This document shows, piece after piece, positions 43,187 through 51,255 of a stretch of DNA of 64,000 nucleotides. The translations under genes were made by a program, and so were the position numbers. Below the pieces are notes generated by a model, which worked only from the letters and a program-made list of their open reading frames with translations, was not told the origin of the DNA and ran no database searches. The DNA lies in NCBI RefSeq assembly GCF_947495325.1, contig NZ_CANLYK010000002.1, positions 620,001-684,000 of the forward strand. The letters are read 5' to 3'. How positions within the stretch are numbered: position 1 is the first letter of the stretch; every line of letters begins with the position of its first letter. The stretch is from an uncultured Allomuricauda sp. (GTDB lineage Bacteria; Bacteroidota; Bacteroidia; Flavobacteriales; Flavobacteriaceae).

Positions 43187-44842
43187 ATGAAAGATCCCCG
43201 TTTTCCAGAACTTACCCAAAGACAAATAACGATTCTAAAGGCCTATGGAGAAGTCGAGAATCACCCATCAGAGGCAAAGATATTCACCCTTGGAGATTTA
43301 CAGTATGATTTTTTTGTGGTATTGGATGGGGAGGTTTCTATTGAAGACCCTTATAATGATAACGCGGTTATCGTAGCACATCAAAAGAATGAATTTACTG
43401 GGGATAGTGGGATGCTTTCTAACCGTGGAGCTCAATTTCATGCCATTACTAAAGGGGGCACTAGTGTACTCCGAATTACTCCAAAAAAATTGAAGGAAGC
43501 TATAGCAAGACATAGTGATATTAGTGATGTGTTGTTGAACGCTTTTCTACTAAGACAAGAAACTGTGCTAACCGAGTTTACTGGCGGAATAAAACTTGTG
43601 GGTTCTGGCAACTCAAAAGAAACGTATGCTATCAGAGATTTTATGGATAAAAACCATATCTGGTATAACTTTTTAGATGTTGATGTATCGGAATCTGCCC
43701 TTGAACTTTTAGAGAACTTTAATCTTTCTAAAGAAGATTTACCTTTTCTGATTAATAGCGAGGTTAAGGTGTGTCCAAATCCCTCACTGGAACAATTGGC
43801 GCGTTACTCGGGAGTCTTGATGGATTTTGAAGATAAGGTCTTTGACCTTTTGGTAATAGGTGCTGGACCGGCAGGGTTGGCAGGAAGTGTTTATGCCGCT
43901 TCAGAAGGGTTAAGTGTGGTCACCATTGATAGTAAAGCGCCAGGTGGGCAAGCAGGTAAGAGCTCAAAAATTGAAAATTATTTGGGGTTTCCTACAGGGA
44001 TTTCTGGGAATGATTTGGCCAATAGGGCCTATGTACAGGCTCAGAAATTTGGATGCAATATTTCCATTCCCCATAAAGCAGAAAAGATAGAGCATACAGG
44101 CAGTCATTTTATTCTTCATGCAACCAATGATAAAACCATAAAGACCAAAGCCATTATGGCGGCAACGGGAGCAAATTACCGCAGTTTGCCAATTGATAAT
44201 ATTGAAAAATATGAAGGCAGCGGCGTGTATTATTCTGCGACTGGAATGAACGCGTCAGCCTGTAAAAATGAATTGGTTGGGGTAGTTGGAGGAGGAAATT
44301 CTGCTGGTCAGGCCGCACTGTTTTTAGCGAACCATGCCAGGGAAGTACATGTAGTATTACGAGGAGGTAATCTAGGTGCAAAAATGAGTGATTATTTGGT
44401 GCAACGAATCGAGGCTGCAGAAAATATATTTGTACATCTAGATACCCAGGTAACCGAGTTAACAGGTCAATATCATCTAGAGTCTTTGGTATTGGAAAAT
44501 AAAGCAGGTGAAAAAACATCAAAGAACATTACTAACCTTTTCACTTTTATTGGTGCCAGACCTTGTACAGAATGGTTACAAGGATTGGTTGCCACTGATG
44601 AAAAAGGATTTATATGCACGGGTCCTGGAATAAAACAGGAAGAATTACACAAGTGTTCTATTTATACTGGCAGAGAACCTCAATCTTTGGAAACCAGTAT
44701 TCCTGGATTTTTCGCTGTGGGCGATGTGAGAAAAGGCTCTGTAAAACGCGTTGCATCCGCAGTAGGCGAAGGGTCAATGTGCGTGAGCCAAGTTCATCAA
44801 TTTTTGGCAGATTTAAAGAATACAACAGCTATAGAAGCTTAG
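43187..44842 (+). CDS. cNMP-binding/thioredoxin reductase-like flavoprotein lacking the CxxC
   Basis: 551 residues. A cyclic nucleotide-binding-like domain (about 1-130, with GDSGMLSNRGAQFHAI at the phosphate-binding loop; Glu replaced by Asp), a thioredoxin/glutaredoxin-like linker (about 135-210), then a two-domain flavoprotein: FAD motif VIGAGPAGLAGS (about 223-234), SKAPGGQAG, NAD(P) motif GVVGGGNSAGQAAL (about 364-377) and GDVRKGSVKRVASAVGEG. Where thioredoxin reductases have CxxC, this reads GVYYSATGMNASAC, so no redox disulfide is present. It may be an NAD(P)H-FAD enzyme of another kind, tied to the zinc finger protein. Confidence 0.88.
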   Translation: MKDPRFPELTQRQITILKAYGEVENHPSEAKIFTLGDLQYDFFVVLDGEVSIEDPYNDNAVIVAHQKNEFTGDSGMLSNRGAQFHAITKGGTSVLRITPKKLKEAIARHSDISDVLLNAFLLRQETVLTEFTGGIKLVGSGNSKETYAIRDFMDKNHIWYNFLDVDVSESALELLENFNLSKEDLPFLINSEVKVCPNPSLEQLARYSGVLMDFEDKVFDLLVIGAGPAGLAGSVYAASEGLSVVTIDSKAPGGQAGKSSKIENYLGFPTGISGNDLANRAYVQAQKFGCNISIPHKAEKIEHTGSHFILHATNDKTIKTKAIMAATGANYRSLPIDNIEKYEGSGVYYSATGMNASACKNELVGVVGGGNSAGQAALFLANHAREVHVVLRGGNLGAKMSDYLVQRIEAAENIFVHLDTQVTELTGQYHLESLVLENKAGEKTSKNITNLFTFIGARPCTEWLQGLVATDEKGFICTGPGIKQEELHKCSIYTGREPQSLETSIPGFFAVGDVRKGSVKRVASAVGEGSMCVSQVHQFLADLKNTTAIEA

Positions 44843-44847
44843 TTTTA

Positions 44848-45825
44848 CTATTCCTTAGGATACGTATCCAATAGTTTTGCTTGCTCCTCAATAGCTTCTT
44901 TAAATTCCGATTTTAAAGTTTTTACAAGTTCAGAAACTGGCATTACATTTTCAATTGTGGTTACACCTTGCCCTGCGGACCAAATGGTTTTCCAAGCTTT
45001 GGCTTCTGTATCCAATTCTTTGCCAAAATCAATTTTATGGTCTTTTTTAAGATCTTCTTGGGTAATTCCGGCTGCTTGTAAACTTGGTGCTAAAAAATTC
45101 GCATGCACACCAGAGATAGCTGCTGTATAAACAACATCGCTTGCACCCGCATCAATAATCATTTTTCGATATTCTTCAGGAGCTTTGCTTTCTTCAGAAT
45201 TTATAAAACGAGTGCCCATATAGGCCAAGTCTGCACCCATTTGCATTGCAGAAGCTATATCTCTCCCAGTGCTAATGCAACCAGAAAGCAGTATGGTCTT
45301 TTTAAAGATTTTTTTCACTTCGGCAATCAAACTCATTGGGTTGATACTTCCAGCATGTCCTCCTGCTCCCGCAGCAACAAGGATAAGTCCATCAACGCCC
45401 GCTTCTGAAGCTTTTTCGGCATGTCTTTTTTTAATAATATCATGAAAAACCAAACCACCATAACTATGTATGGCATCCACAACTTGACTAACAGCACCCA
45501 AAGAGGTAATGACCAAGGGGACTTTATGCTTCACGCACAGCATAACATCGGCCTGCAATCTGGGATTGGTAGGATGAACAATGAGATTAACACCAAAAGG
45601 AGCTGGTTTTTTACCCGTCTCCTCTTCAAATTGTTTCAATTCTGATTTTATTTGGATGAGCCATTCTTCAAAACCTTCGCTCGTGCGTTGGTTCAAAGCC
45701 GGAAAAGTACCAACGATTCCATTTTTACAGCACTCAACAACCAATTTTGGGCCAGAAATAAGAAACATGGGTGCTGCAACAGCAGGTAGGGAAAGGTCTT
45801 TGATGAATTCAGCTTTTTGGCTCAT
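44848..45825 (-). CDS. Nitronate monooxygenase family (2-nitropropane dioxygenase-like) FMN enzyme
   Basis: 325 residues, TIM barrel. APMFLISGPKLVVECCKNGIVGTFPALN near the N terminus, LVAAGAGGHAGS in the middle and SGCISTGRDIASAMQMGADLAYMGTRF give the FMN phosphate-binding pattern. Members oxidise nitroalkanes or related anions, or act as enoyl reductases (FabK); the sequence does not decide. It ends 5 bases from the convergent flavoprotein gene. Confidence 0.9.
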   Translation of the reverse strand: MSQKAEFIKDLSLPAVAAPMFLISGPKLVVECCKNGIVGTFPALNQRTSEGFEEWLIQIKSELKQFEEETGKKPAPFGVNLIVHPTNPRLQADVMLCVKHKVPLVITSLGAVSQVVDAIHSYGGLVFHDIIKKRHAEKASEAGVDGLILVAAGAGGHAGSINPMSLIAEVKKIFKKTILLSGCISTGRDIASAMQMGADLAYMGTRFINSEESKAPEEYRKMIIDAGASDVVYTAAISGVHANFLAPSLQAAGITQEDLKKDHKIDFGKELDTEAKAWKTIWSAGQGVTTIENVMPVSELVKTLKSEFKEAIEEQAKLLDTYPKE

Positions 45826-45940
45826 GGTTTTTGTGTTAAAGTATCTTTAAAAATAAGACTATTTATAGCTTCAAATGGAAGCAGTTTTGAAAACTATGGT
45901 AATTTTACAATTATTATGCACGCATAACAAATAACGGGCT

Positions 45941-46414
45941 ATGTTTTTTAAGGAATTTGAGATACGCTGGAGCGATTTGGACGCCAATCGCCATTTAGCC
46001 AATTCGGCTTACATTAATTTTATGAGTCATACGCGTATGGCCTATCTTGGGCAATTGGGATTTAACCAAAAATCCATGGAGCAGTATAGTATCGGACCTG
46101 TGGTTTTTTATGAACACATGTATTATTTTAAAGAAGTATTTCCGGGGAAACCCGTAAAAGTTTCACTTGGTTTTAAGGGGATGAGCGAAGACGGAATGTT
46201 CTTTGAATTTCAGCATGATTTTTACGATGCAGACGGTAAAAATTTTGCACGTTGTGAAATGATGGGTGCTTGGATGGATCTAAAGGAACGTAAATTAATG
46301 GCCCTACCTCAGTTATTTATGGATGCTTTTCATAAAATGGAGAAATCGGAAGATTTTAAAACTTTAACCAAAGCCGATACACGCAAATTTGCCAAGGTCC
46401 CCAAGGATTTGTGA
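45941..46414 (+). CDS. Acyl-CoA thioesterase (hotdog fold)
   Basis: 157 residues. The 4HBT motif is FEIRWSDLDANRHLANSAYINFMSHTR, with Asp in the usual catalytic position, followed by a hotdog helix. It should hydrolyse acyl-CoA or acyl-ACP; specificity is unknown. Cytoplasmic. It ends one base from the convergent SUKH gene. Confidence 0.9.
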   Translation: MFFKEFEIRWSDLDANRHLANSAYINFMSHTRMAYLGQLGFNQKSMEQYSIGPVVFYEHMYYFKEVFPGKPVKVSLGFKGMSEDGMFFEFQHDFYDADGKNFARCEMMGAWMDLKERKLMALPQLFMDAFHKMEKSEDFKTLTKADTRKFAKVPKDL

Positions 46415-46415
46415 T

Positions 46416-47081
46416 TTATTCGGGAGCGGTATAACCAAACCAACTGGGTGCATTTGAAATGAGTTTGCCTGATATAACTTCATCCAACCATCGTTCATAC
46501 CAATCCAAAAAGTTGTTTTCATAGGCGAATATGGGCTTTAATTCAGCAGACTTTTCAAGGTTGATTACCCTGCCTTTAAAGGGTCCGTTTACAACTAATC
46601 CATGCAAATATGCACAGCCTTGTGGGCCCAAGGGCATGATTCCAGCAAAAATCCGTTCCAATTCATCATAATAATCTTTGCCAGAGATATCATCATCATC
46701 CAAAATTATGCGCATTTTGGACCAGTCTTCATCAGAAAGGTCAGGATATAAGGGAGACTCATTTTTTAAAAATGAGATTGGGTCACCTGCGGTCATTTCA
46801 TCCAGGTGTTCGCCCAAAGTATAAATGCCATAAAAAGGTCCTGCCCCTGAGTTCATATAGGATTTTCCACCATTTCCGACTTCAAGTATAAAAGTTCTGT
46901 AGCAAGCCGGAAGTTGGACGGCGTATTTTTCTTCAAAAGTCTCAACCTCTTCAAGACTTGCTGGAGGGCTTATTTCATATCTATGTCTGCGGGCACCAAA
47001 AACTTTAAAATCTGAATCAGCTTTCTTGGCGAGTGCCAATTTTTGTTTGATGCTGCGTATTTGTGTGGAATATTTTTTCAT
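46416..47081 (-). CDS. SMI1/KNR4 (SUKH) family protein
   Basis: 221 residues, soluble. The SUKH core is seen at about 40-75 (PASLEEVETFEEKYAVQLPACYRTFILEVGNGG) with the later pattern GPFYGIYTLGEHLDEM and a C-terminal WYERWLDEV. SUKH proteins often act as immunity proteins to contact-dependent toxins, but many bacterial copies stand alone. No toxin gene is visible beside it, so the role is unknown. Confidence 0.85.
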   Translation of the reverse strand: MKKYSTQIRSIKQKLALAKKADSDFKVFGARRHRYEISPPASLEEVETFEEKYAVQLPACYRTFILEVGNGGKSYMNSGAGPFYGIYTLGEHLDEMTAGDPISFLKNESPLYPDLSDEDWSKMRIILDDDDISGKDYYDELERIFAGIMPLGPQGCAYLHGLVVNGPFKGRVINLEKSAELKPIFAYENNFLDWYERWLDEVISGKLISNAPSWFGYTAPE

Positions 47082-47161
47082 AAACTACTCAGATGTAAAC
47101 TCCTGTCGTAAGTAAAACTGTTACAAATCAGGTCCTTATATGGCGTTATCACCGCTACATT

Positions 47162-47506
47162 TTATTTTCTCCAGGAAACCTCTTTAAAACCAAAACCATA
47201 AATAAAATATCCAACAATACACAATCTTAAAGTGGTTATGGTCAATTCATATGCCGATAGTTTAGGTTGATTCAGATGCAAGAAAAACCCCAGCCCATTG
47301 TCAAGCACAAACTCATTTTTAATTTGTTTGATTGTCCATGATTTGGGTAAAAAATCCGCTATTTTCTCATTTAGAAAATTAAAAACAAGATATAGTATAC
47401 CCAAACCTAATAGGGTGTTGACTTCATATGCTTTGTCTATTAAATGTAAAATCAAAAAGAATACTGCAAAAGCAATTATCCCCAAAACGATACTAAATAA
47501 AACCAT
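47162..47506 (-). CDS. Hypothetical membrane protein
   Basis: 114 residues with three hydrophobic segments (about 3-21, 30-46, 90-105). The first Met starts VLFSIVLGIIAFAVFFLILHLI. I recognise no domain. It is 80 bases downstream of the SUKH gene in the same direction and might be a partner, but the gap argues against tight coupling. Confidence 0.6.
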   Translation of the reverse strand: MVLFSIVLGIIAFAVFFLILHLIDKAYEVNTLLGLGILYLVFNFLNEKIADFLPKSWTIKQIKNEFVLDNGLGFFLHLNQPKLSAYELTITTLRLCIVGYFIYGFGFKEVSWRK

Positions 47507-47635
47507 ACGTTTAGATTTCTTCTGCTTAAAAACAGGGTATATAGGTAGTGTTTTTATTTAGCTTAAATGGTGCGAATTGATGAATGGCTGATTCAAATTC
47601 ACCAAGAATGAAATAAGTAAGATAAAGTAGAAACC

Positions 47636-48529
47636 TTAAGTACTTGGCTTGGGTTTTTTGCTTGCAAGGTATACTCCAAATAAGACCAAAGCCGTAGCAA
47701 TAATTTTGACTAATGTCATTTGATCTTTGCCTGAAAATAATGCAAAGATGATTCCAAATAATGGCTGTACATATACAAAGGCCCCAACGGTTGAAGCCTT
47801 TAATTCTGAAAGCGCGAACGCATTAAAAAGGTAGGTCATAAATGTGGTACCAATAATTACAAACGCGATTGTTGCATATACCCATACAGGCATAGTTGAC
47901 CATTGTATTTCTAAAAATTCGGGCAGCGTAATGGGAAGATTAATAATAATGGCAATAGTAAACAACCATTTCATTAATGTAAACGGATGATATTTTTCAA
48001 TCAATTTTTTAACCACAATAAGGTAAGCTCCATAGGAGGTGGCATTTACAAGAAATAGAAAGTTTCCCAGAGGAATGTTTGGCGCATCTTGGCGTATTTC
48101 TGCTCCAAAAAGTATCAGCGCTACAGCTCCAACAAATCCTAATAAGATGCCAAGTCCTTTGTTCAAGGTTATTTTTTCACTCAAGAAAAAAGCGGATAAT
48201 GCAACTACAATTATAGGGGTTATGGTTATTAAAACAGAACTATTGATAGGCGTGGAAAGTTGTAGTCCTTTAAAGAAGGCAAGCATATTTATGACCATTC
48301 CCAAAATGGCACAAACCAAGATACGTCCCCAATCTTTTTTCTCGATTTTTTCTTTAGGGCCAAAAAATGAAATCCCCCAAAATAAAATGGCTGCACCCAC
48401 AACCCGCAACAGAATAAATCCAAAGGGTTGGACATAGGTGGGCATAACCCCTTTGGCAACGGTATGGTTAATGCCATAAATAGTGGTGGCCCCCAAGGCG
48501 GCCAACAATGCCAATGTTCGTTTGCTCAT
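47636..48529 (-). CDS. EamA family (DMT) transporter
   Basis: 297 residues, about ten membrane helices in two EamA repeats; the first starts LALLAALGATTIYGINHTVAK, the second near 150 with FLFLVNATSYGAYLIVVKKL. DMT exporters commonly move amino acids or metabolites out of the cell. The ATG overlaps the upstream ArsC-like stop as ATGA. It ends the ArsR-headed cassette, and exports something related to it by inference. Confidence 0.9.
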   Translation of the reverse strand: MSKRTLALLAALGATTIYGINHTVAKGVMPTYVQPFGFILLRVVGAAILFWGISFFGPKEKIEKKDWGRILVCAILGMVINMLAFFKGLQLSTPINSSVLITITPIIVVALSAFFLSEKITLNKGLGILLGFVGAVALILFGAEIRQDAPNIPLGNFLFLVNATSYGAYLIVVKKLIEKYHPFTLMKWLFTIAIIINLPITLPEFLEIQWSTMPVWVYATIAFVIIGTTFMTYLFNAFALSELKASTVGAFVYVQPLFGIIFALFSGKDQMTLVKIIATALVLFGVYLASKKPKPST

Positions 48530-48879
48530 GAATGAAGTGCCTCTTTGGCCGCTTGAACTATTTTTTTGGAATTTCCAACGAATATTTGCTGGTCAACAAT
48601 TGTTACGGGGCGCTTTAAGAATGTATAGTGATCCAGAATTAGATTTTTATAATCATCCTCAGATAATTTTTGTTCATGCAATCCTCTTTGGCGGAACAAC
48701 ATGGCCCGTTTGCTAAATAGGGATTCATAACTTCCGGACATTGCGGCCATTTCTTCAATTTGCTCTTCTGTAATGGCCTCTATTTTTATTTCTTGCAACA
48801 CTACTCCATCGAGTGGTTGTAACTCTTTTAAAATTCGGATGCAAGTAGAACAACTCCCTAAATGGTATATTTTTTTCAT
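48526..48879 (-). CDS. ArsC/Spx-like protein
   Basis: 117 residues of thioredoxin-like ArsC fold. The N-terminal motif IYHLGSCSTCIRILKEL carries a CxxC (C10, C13) instead of the single Cys of arsenate reductase, and LFSKRAMLFRQRGL and HYTFLKRPVTIVDQQIFVGNS follow, with the RP pair of the family. Spx-type regulators and uncharacterised YffB-like proteins share this. It may be a thiol enzyme; arsenate reduction is possible but not shown. Confidence 0.85.
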   Translation of the reverse strand: MKKIYHLGSCSTCIRILKELQPLDGVVLQEIKIEAITEEQIEEMAAMSGSYESLFSKRAMLFRQRGLHEQKLSEDDYKNLILDHYTFLKRPVTIVDQQIFVGNSKKIVQAAKEALHS

Positions 48880-48895
48880 CGATTGATTTTATATG

Positions 48896-49498
48896 CTATT
48901 CGTAAATTCTTATGATTTTTCCATTATCCTTGCCCAAGACACTTCGAACATAACCAGTAATTACCTTATTCATTGGAACTGGGTTATGTCCTGGAAAATA
49001 ATCCTTGTACTTTTCATAAGCATCTTCTACCATTCCTGATGAAACCACGTTGATTCTGATACCATTTTCCATTTCAAGGGCAACTGCTTGTGCAAAGCTA
49101 TGAATTGCTCCGTTCACCATAGCAGCACTGGCTGTTTTTATTACGGGGTCATCTGCTAAAATCCCCGTAGTCAAGGTAATCGAACCTTTTTTGTTCAAAT
49201 ACTGTTGACCAATCCTCACTAAATTTACCTGTCCCATGAGCTTGCTTTTAAACCCGATATAATAATCTTCTTCTGAAAGCCCACTAAAATAATCCCATTT
49301 GGCTTCTCCGGCAATACAGATAATAGCATCCAATTTTCCTGTTTTTTCAAACATTGCCCTAATCGAATTGCTATCCGTGATATCTACTATAATAGAACCG
49401 GTGTTTTTGCTCGCCACAATGACCTTGTGGTCTTCTTTAAAATATGAGGTTACCTTTTTGCCGATGGTTCCGTTACCTCCAACTATAAGTATTTTCAT
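48896..49498 (-). CDS. Short-chain dehydrogenase (SDR)
   Basis: 200 residues, a short SDR. The cofactor motif is IVGGNGTIGKKVTSYF, an atypical GxxGxxG. The catalytic Tyr-Lys pair of classical SDRs is missing: the corresponding region reads TGILADDPVIKTASAAMVNGAIHSFA, with no YxxxK. It is therefore of the divergent, possibly NAD(P)-binding but inactive, or non-canonical type. It is 15 bases upstream of the ArsC-like gene and 15 downstream of the racemase. Confidence 0.85.
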   Translation of the reverse strand: MKILIVGGNGTIGKKVTSYFKEDHKVIVASKNTGSIIVDITDSNSIRAMFEKTGKLDAIICIAGEAKWDYFSGLSEEDYYIGFKSKLMGQVNLVRIGQQYLNKKGSITLTTGILADDPVIKTASAAMVNGAIHSFAQAVALEMENGIRINVVSSGMVEDAYEKYKDYFPGHNPVPMNKVITGYVRSVLGKDNGKIIRIYE

Positions 49499-49513
49499 TA
49501 TTTTCCAAGGGAT

Positions 49514-50206
49514 TTAGTTTAAAGCAAAATCAACTGCCTTTTGTGCATGTATTTTTGTGGTATCGAACGTAGGAAGATTCACTTCATTATCAGGAATCAG
49601 TATTGGCAATTCCGTGCAACCTAAAATTGCGCCTTCTGCCCCCTGGGCTTCCATCTTTTTAATGATATCCAGGCAAATTTCCTTGGATTCCTCAGTGAAA
49701 ACACCTTTCACAAGTTGATTATAAATGATTGACTGAAGTGTATCCCTGTCCTCTTCATTTGGAATCAAAACCTCCAAACCATATTGTTCTTCCAAGATTT
49801 TTGTGTAGAAATCTTTTTCCATGGTGAACTTCGTGCCCAACAGCGCCACCTTCTTTAAACCTTTACTTTTAATAGCTTCGCCCGTAGCGTTTGCGATATG
49901 TAAAAATGGGATATCAACGGCATTGGTAATTGCATCACTGACCAGATGAATTGTATTGGTGCAAAGAATAATAAAATCAGACCCGGCATTTTTCAAATTT
50001 TTGGCCTGTTCCTCCATAAGTTTTCCTATCTCATCCCATTCTCCCGAGAATGAGAAACGTTCAATTTCGGCAAAATCAACTGAGGAAAGAACACTCTTTG
50101 CCGAATGGGAACCGCCCAACCGCTCCTTGACAATTTCGTTTATATATTGATAATATATTTTTGAGGATTCCCAACTCATTCCTCCTATTAAACCAATTGT
50201 TTTCAT
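49514..50206 (-). CDS. Aspartate/glutamate racemase family protein
   Basis: 230 residues, cytoplasmic. Start GLIGGMSWESSKIYYQYINE is the standard Asp/Glu racemase N terminus. The two catalytic Cys are in ILCTNTIH (about 82) and LGCTELPIL (about 195). It should racemise an amino acid or related hydantoin/malonate substrate; the substrate is unknown. It lies in the ArsR-headed operon, 6 bases downstream of the small Cys-rich ORF. Confidence 0.9.
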   Translation of the reverse strand: MKTIGLIGGMSWESSKIYYQYINEIVKERLGGSHSAKSVLSSVDFAEIERFSFSGEWDEIGKLMEEQAKNLKNAGSDFIILCTNTIHLVSDAITNAVDIPFLHIANATGEAIKSKGLKKVALLGTKFTMEKDFYTKILEEQYGLEVLIPNEEDRDTLQSIIYNQLVKGVFTEESKEICLDIIKKMEAQGAEGAILGCTELPILIPDNEVNLPTFDTTKIHAQKAVDFALN

Positions 50207-50212
50207 AGTTTT

Positions 50213-50353
50213 TTATTTGATTTTTGACATGTCTTCTGCGCCTATGATCCGAATGGACGCAAGAATTTTTTTAATGTTCTCTGCAAAAGTGCTTTGTTTA
50301 TTTTGCGTTAGCTCAGCATGATTGATACAACCACAATCCAAACAATGTTCCAT
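50213..50353 (-). CDS. Small Cys-rich ORF (46 residues)
   Basis: ATG at 50353 to TAA at 50213, encoding MEHCLDCGCINHAEL and then an amphipathic helix. The cysteines (C4, C7, C9) and H12 give a metal-binding-like cluster at the N terminus. It fits between the ArsR gene (51 bases) and the racemase gene (6 bases), in the operon direction. It is too short to be sure; the tight fit and the ATG argue for it. The C-terminal half is helical (FAENIKKILASIRII). Confidence 0.5.
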   Translation of the reverse strand: MEHCLDCGCINHAELTQNKQSTFAENIKKILASIRIIGAEDMSKIK

Positions 50354-50404
50354 AGTTATTCAAATTTATATTTCGCTATTTCTCGATTTGTTCATTTAAA
50401 AAAT

Positions 50405-50707
50405 TTATAAATCGGTCTTTAATGACTCCACATATGTTTCAATTACTTTTTCGTTTCTTTTATAATATGTCCATTTTCCATGTCTCGTTGGAATGACCAA
50501 ATTTGCATTTTGCATGGAATTTAGATATGTGGAAATAGTAGATTGAGACAGCCCAGTTTTGTCCTGAATGTATCCCACACAAACGCCATCATTAAAATGG
50601 TCAATGTCTTTGTGTGGCGGAAAATTTAGTTCGGGATTTTTCAGCCATTTTAGAATATTAACCCTAGTTTTATTCGACAATACTTTGCTTATTTCAACAA
50701 TATCCAT
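50405..50707 (-). CDS. ArsR family winged-helix regulator
   Basis: 100 residues, DNA-binding winged helix: VLSNKTRVNILKWLKNPELNF, then TGLSQSTISTYLNSMQNANLV for the recognition helix and RHGKWTYYKRNE for the wing. Only one Cys (in GVCVGYIQ) is present, so a classic ELCVCDL metal site is missing; the inducer is unknown. It starts the leftward cassette and is divergent from the DinB gene. A 9-bp inverted repeat between them is the likely operator. Confidence 0.9.
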   Translation of the reverse strand: MDIVEISKVLSNKTRVNILKWLKNPELNFPPHKDIDHFNDGVCVGYIQDKTGLSQSTISTYLNSMQNANLVIPTRHGKWTYYKRNEKVIETYVESLKTDL

Positions 50708-50731
50708 AGTGCAAATTTAATTTAAATATTT

Positions 50732-50755
50732 ACATATCTAAAAAAATAGATATGT
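50732..50755. promoter_or_regulatory. Putative ArsR operator between divergent genes
   Basis: ACATATCTA (50732-50740) and TAGATATGT (50747-50755) are perfect 9-bp reverse complements around six A. They lie 25 bases from the ArsR start and 33 from the DinB start, where a repressor could control both genes. Confidence 0.6.
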
Positions 50756-50787
50756 TTTAACAAAAACTTGACTTCAATAGATTATAA

Positions 50788-51255
50788 ATGGAAAAATTAT
50801 TCGATATTATTCTTAAAAACAGAAGAATACTAAGCAATTATTTAGAGAACACTTCAAAAGAAGATTTACATACAATTCCAAAAGGATTTAATAATAATAT
50901 TTGGTGGAACATTGCCCATGTTGTTGTAACTCCCCAGATTATAGTCTATGGTTTTAGTGGCCTTGAATTTACTATTGAGGAAGAATTGGTCAACAAATAC
51001 CGAAAAGGAACTTTTCCGCAGGGCGAGCCCACTGATGAGGAAATGAAGAAGATTTTGGGGTATTTATTCAGTACAATAGAGCAGATGGACACGGATTATA
51101 AAATGGGAAAATTCGTGGAATATAAGGAATATACAACCACTCCAAAAGTTAAATTACAAAGGGTGGAAGATGCAATTTCTTTTAATGTGTTTCATGAGGG
51201 GATACATCTAGGGGCAATTTTGGCATTGAAAAGGGCGATTGCACTTAGTGATTAA
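50788..51255 (+). CDS. DinB family protein
   Basis: 155 residues of the DinB four-helix fold. The usual metal His set is suggested by NIWWNIAHVVVTPQ and FHEGIHLGAILALKRA. The divergent start from the ArsR gene places it under the shared operator. It is a cytoplasmic relative of thiol-dependent S-transferases (bacillithiol type) but the substrate is unknown. Its TAA overlaps the stop of the convergent gene by 4 bases. Confidence 0.9.
   Translation: MEKLFDIILKNRRILSNYLENTSKEDLHTIPKGFNNNIWWNIAHVVVTPQIIVYGFSGLEFTIEEELVNKYRKGTFPQGEPTDEEMKKILGYLFSTIEQMDTDYKMGKFVEYKEYTTTPKVKLQRVEDAISFNVFHEGIHLGAILALKRAIALSD

Noticed and set aside
46416..47506. SUKH protein plus adjacent membrane protein as a toxin-immunity system
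   Set aside because: No toxin-like gene or polymorphic toxin trafficking domain lies nearby, and the two genes are 80 bases apart.
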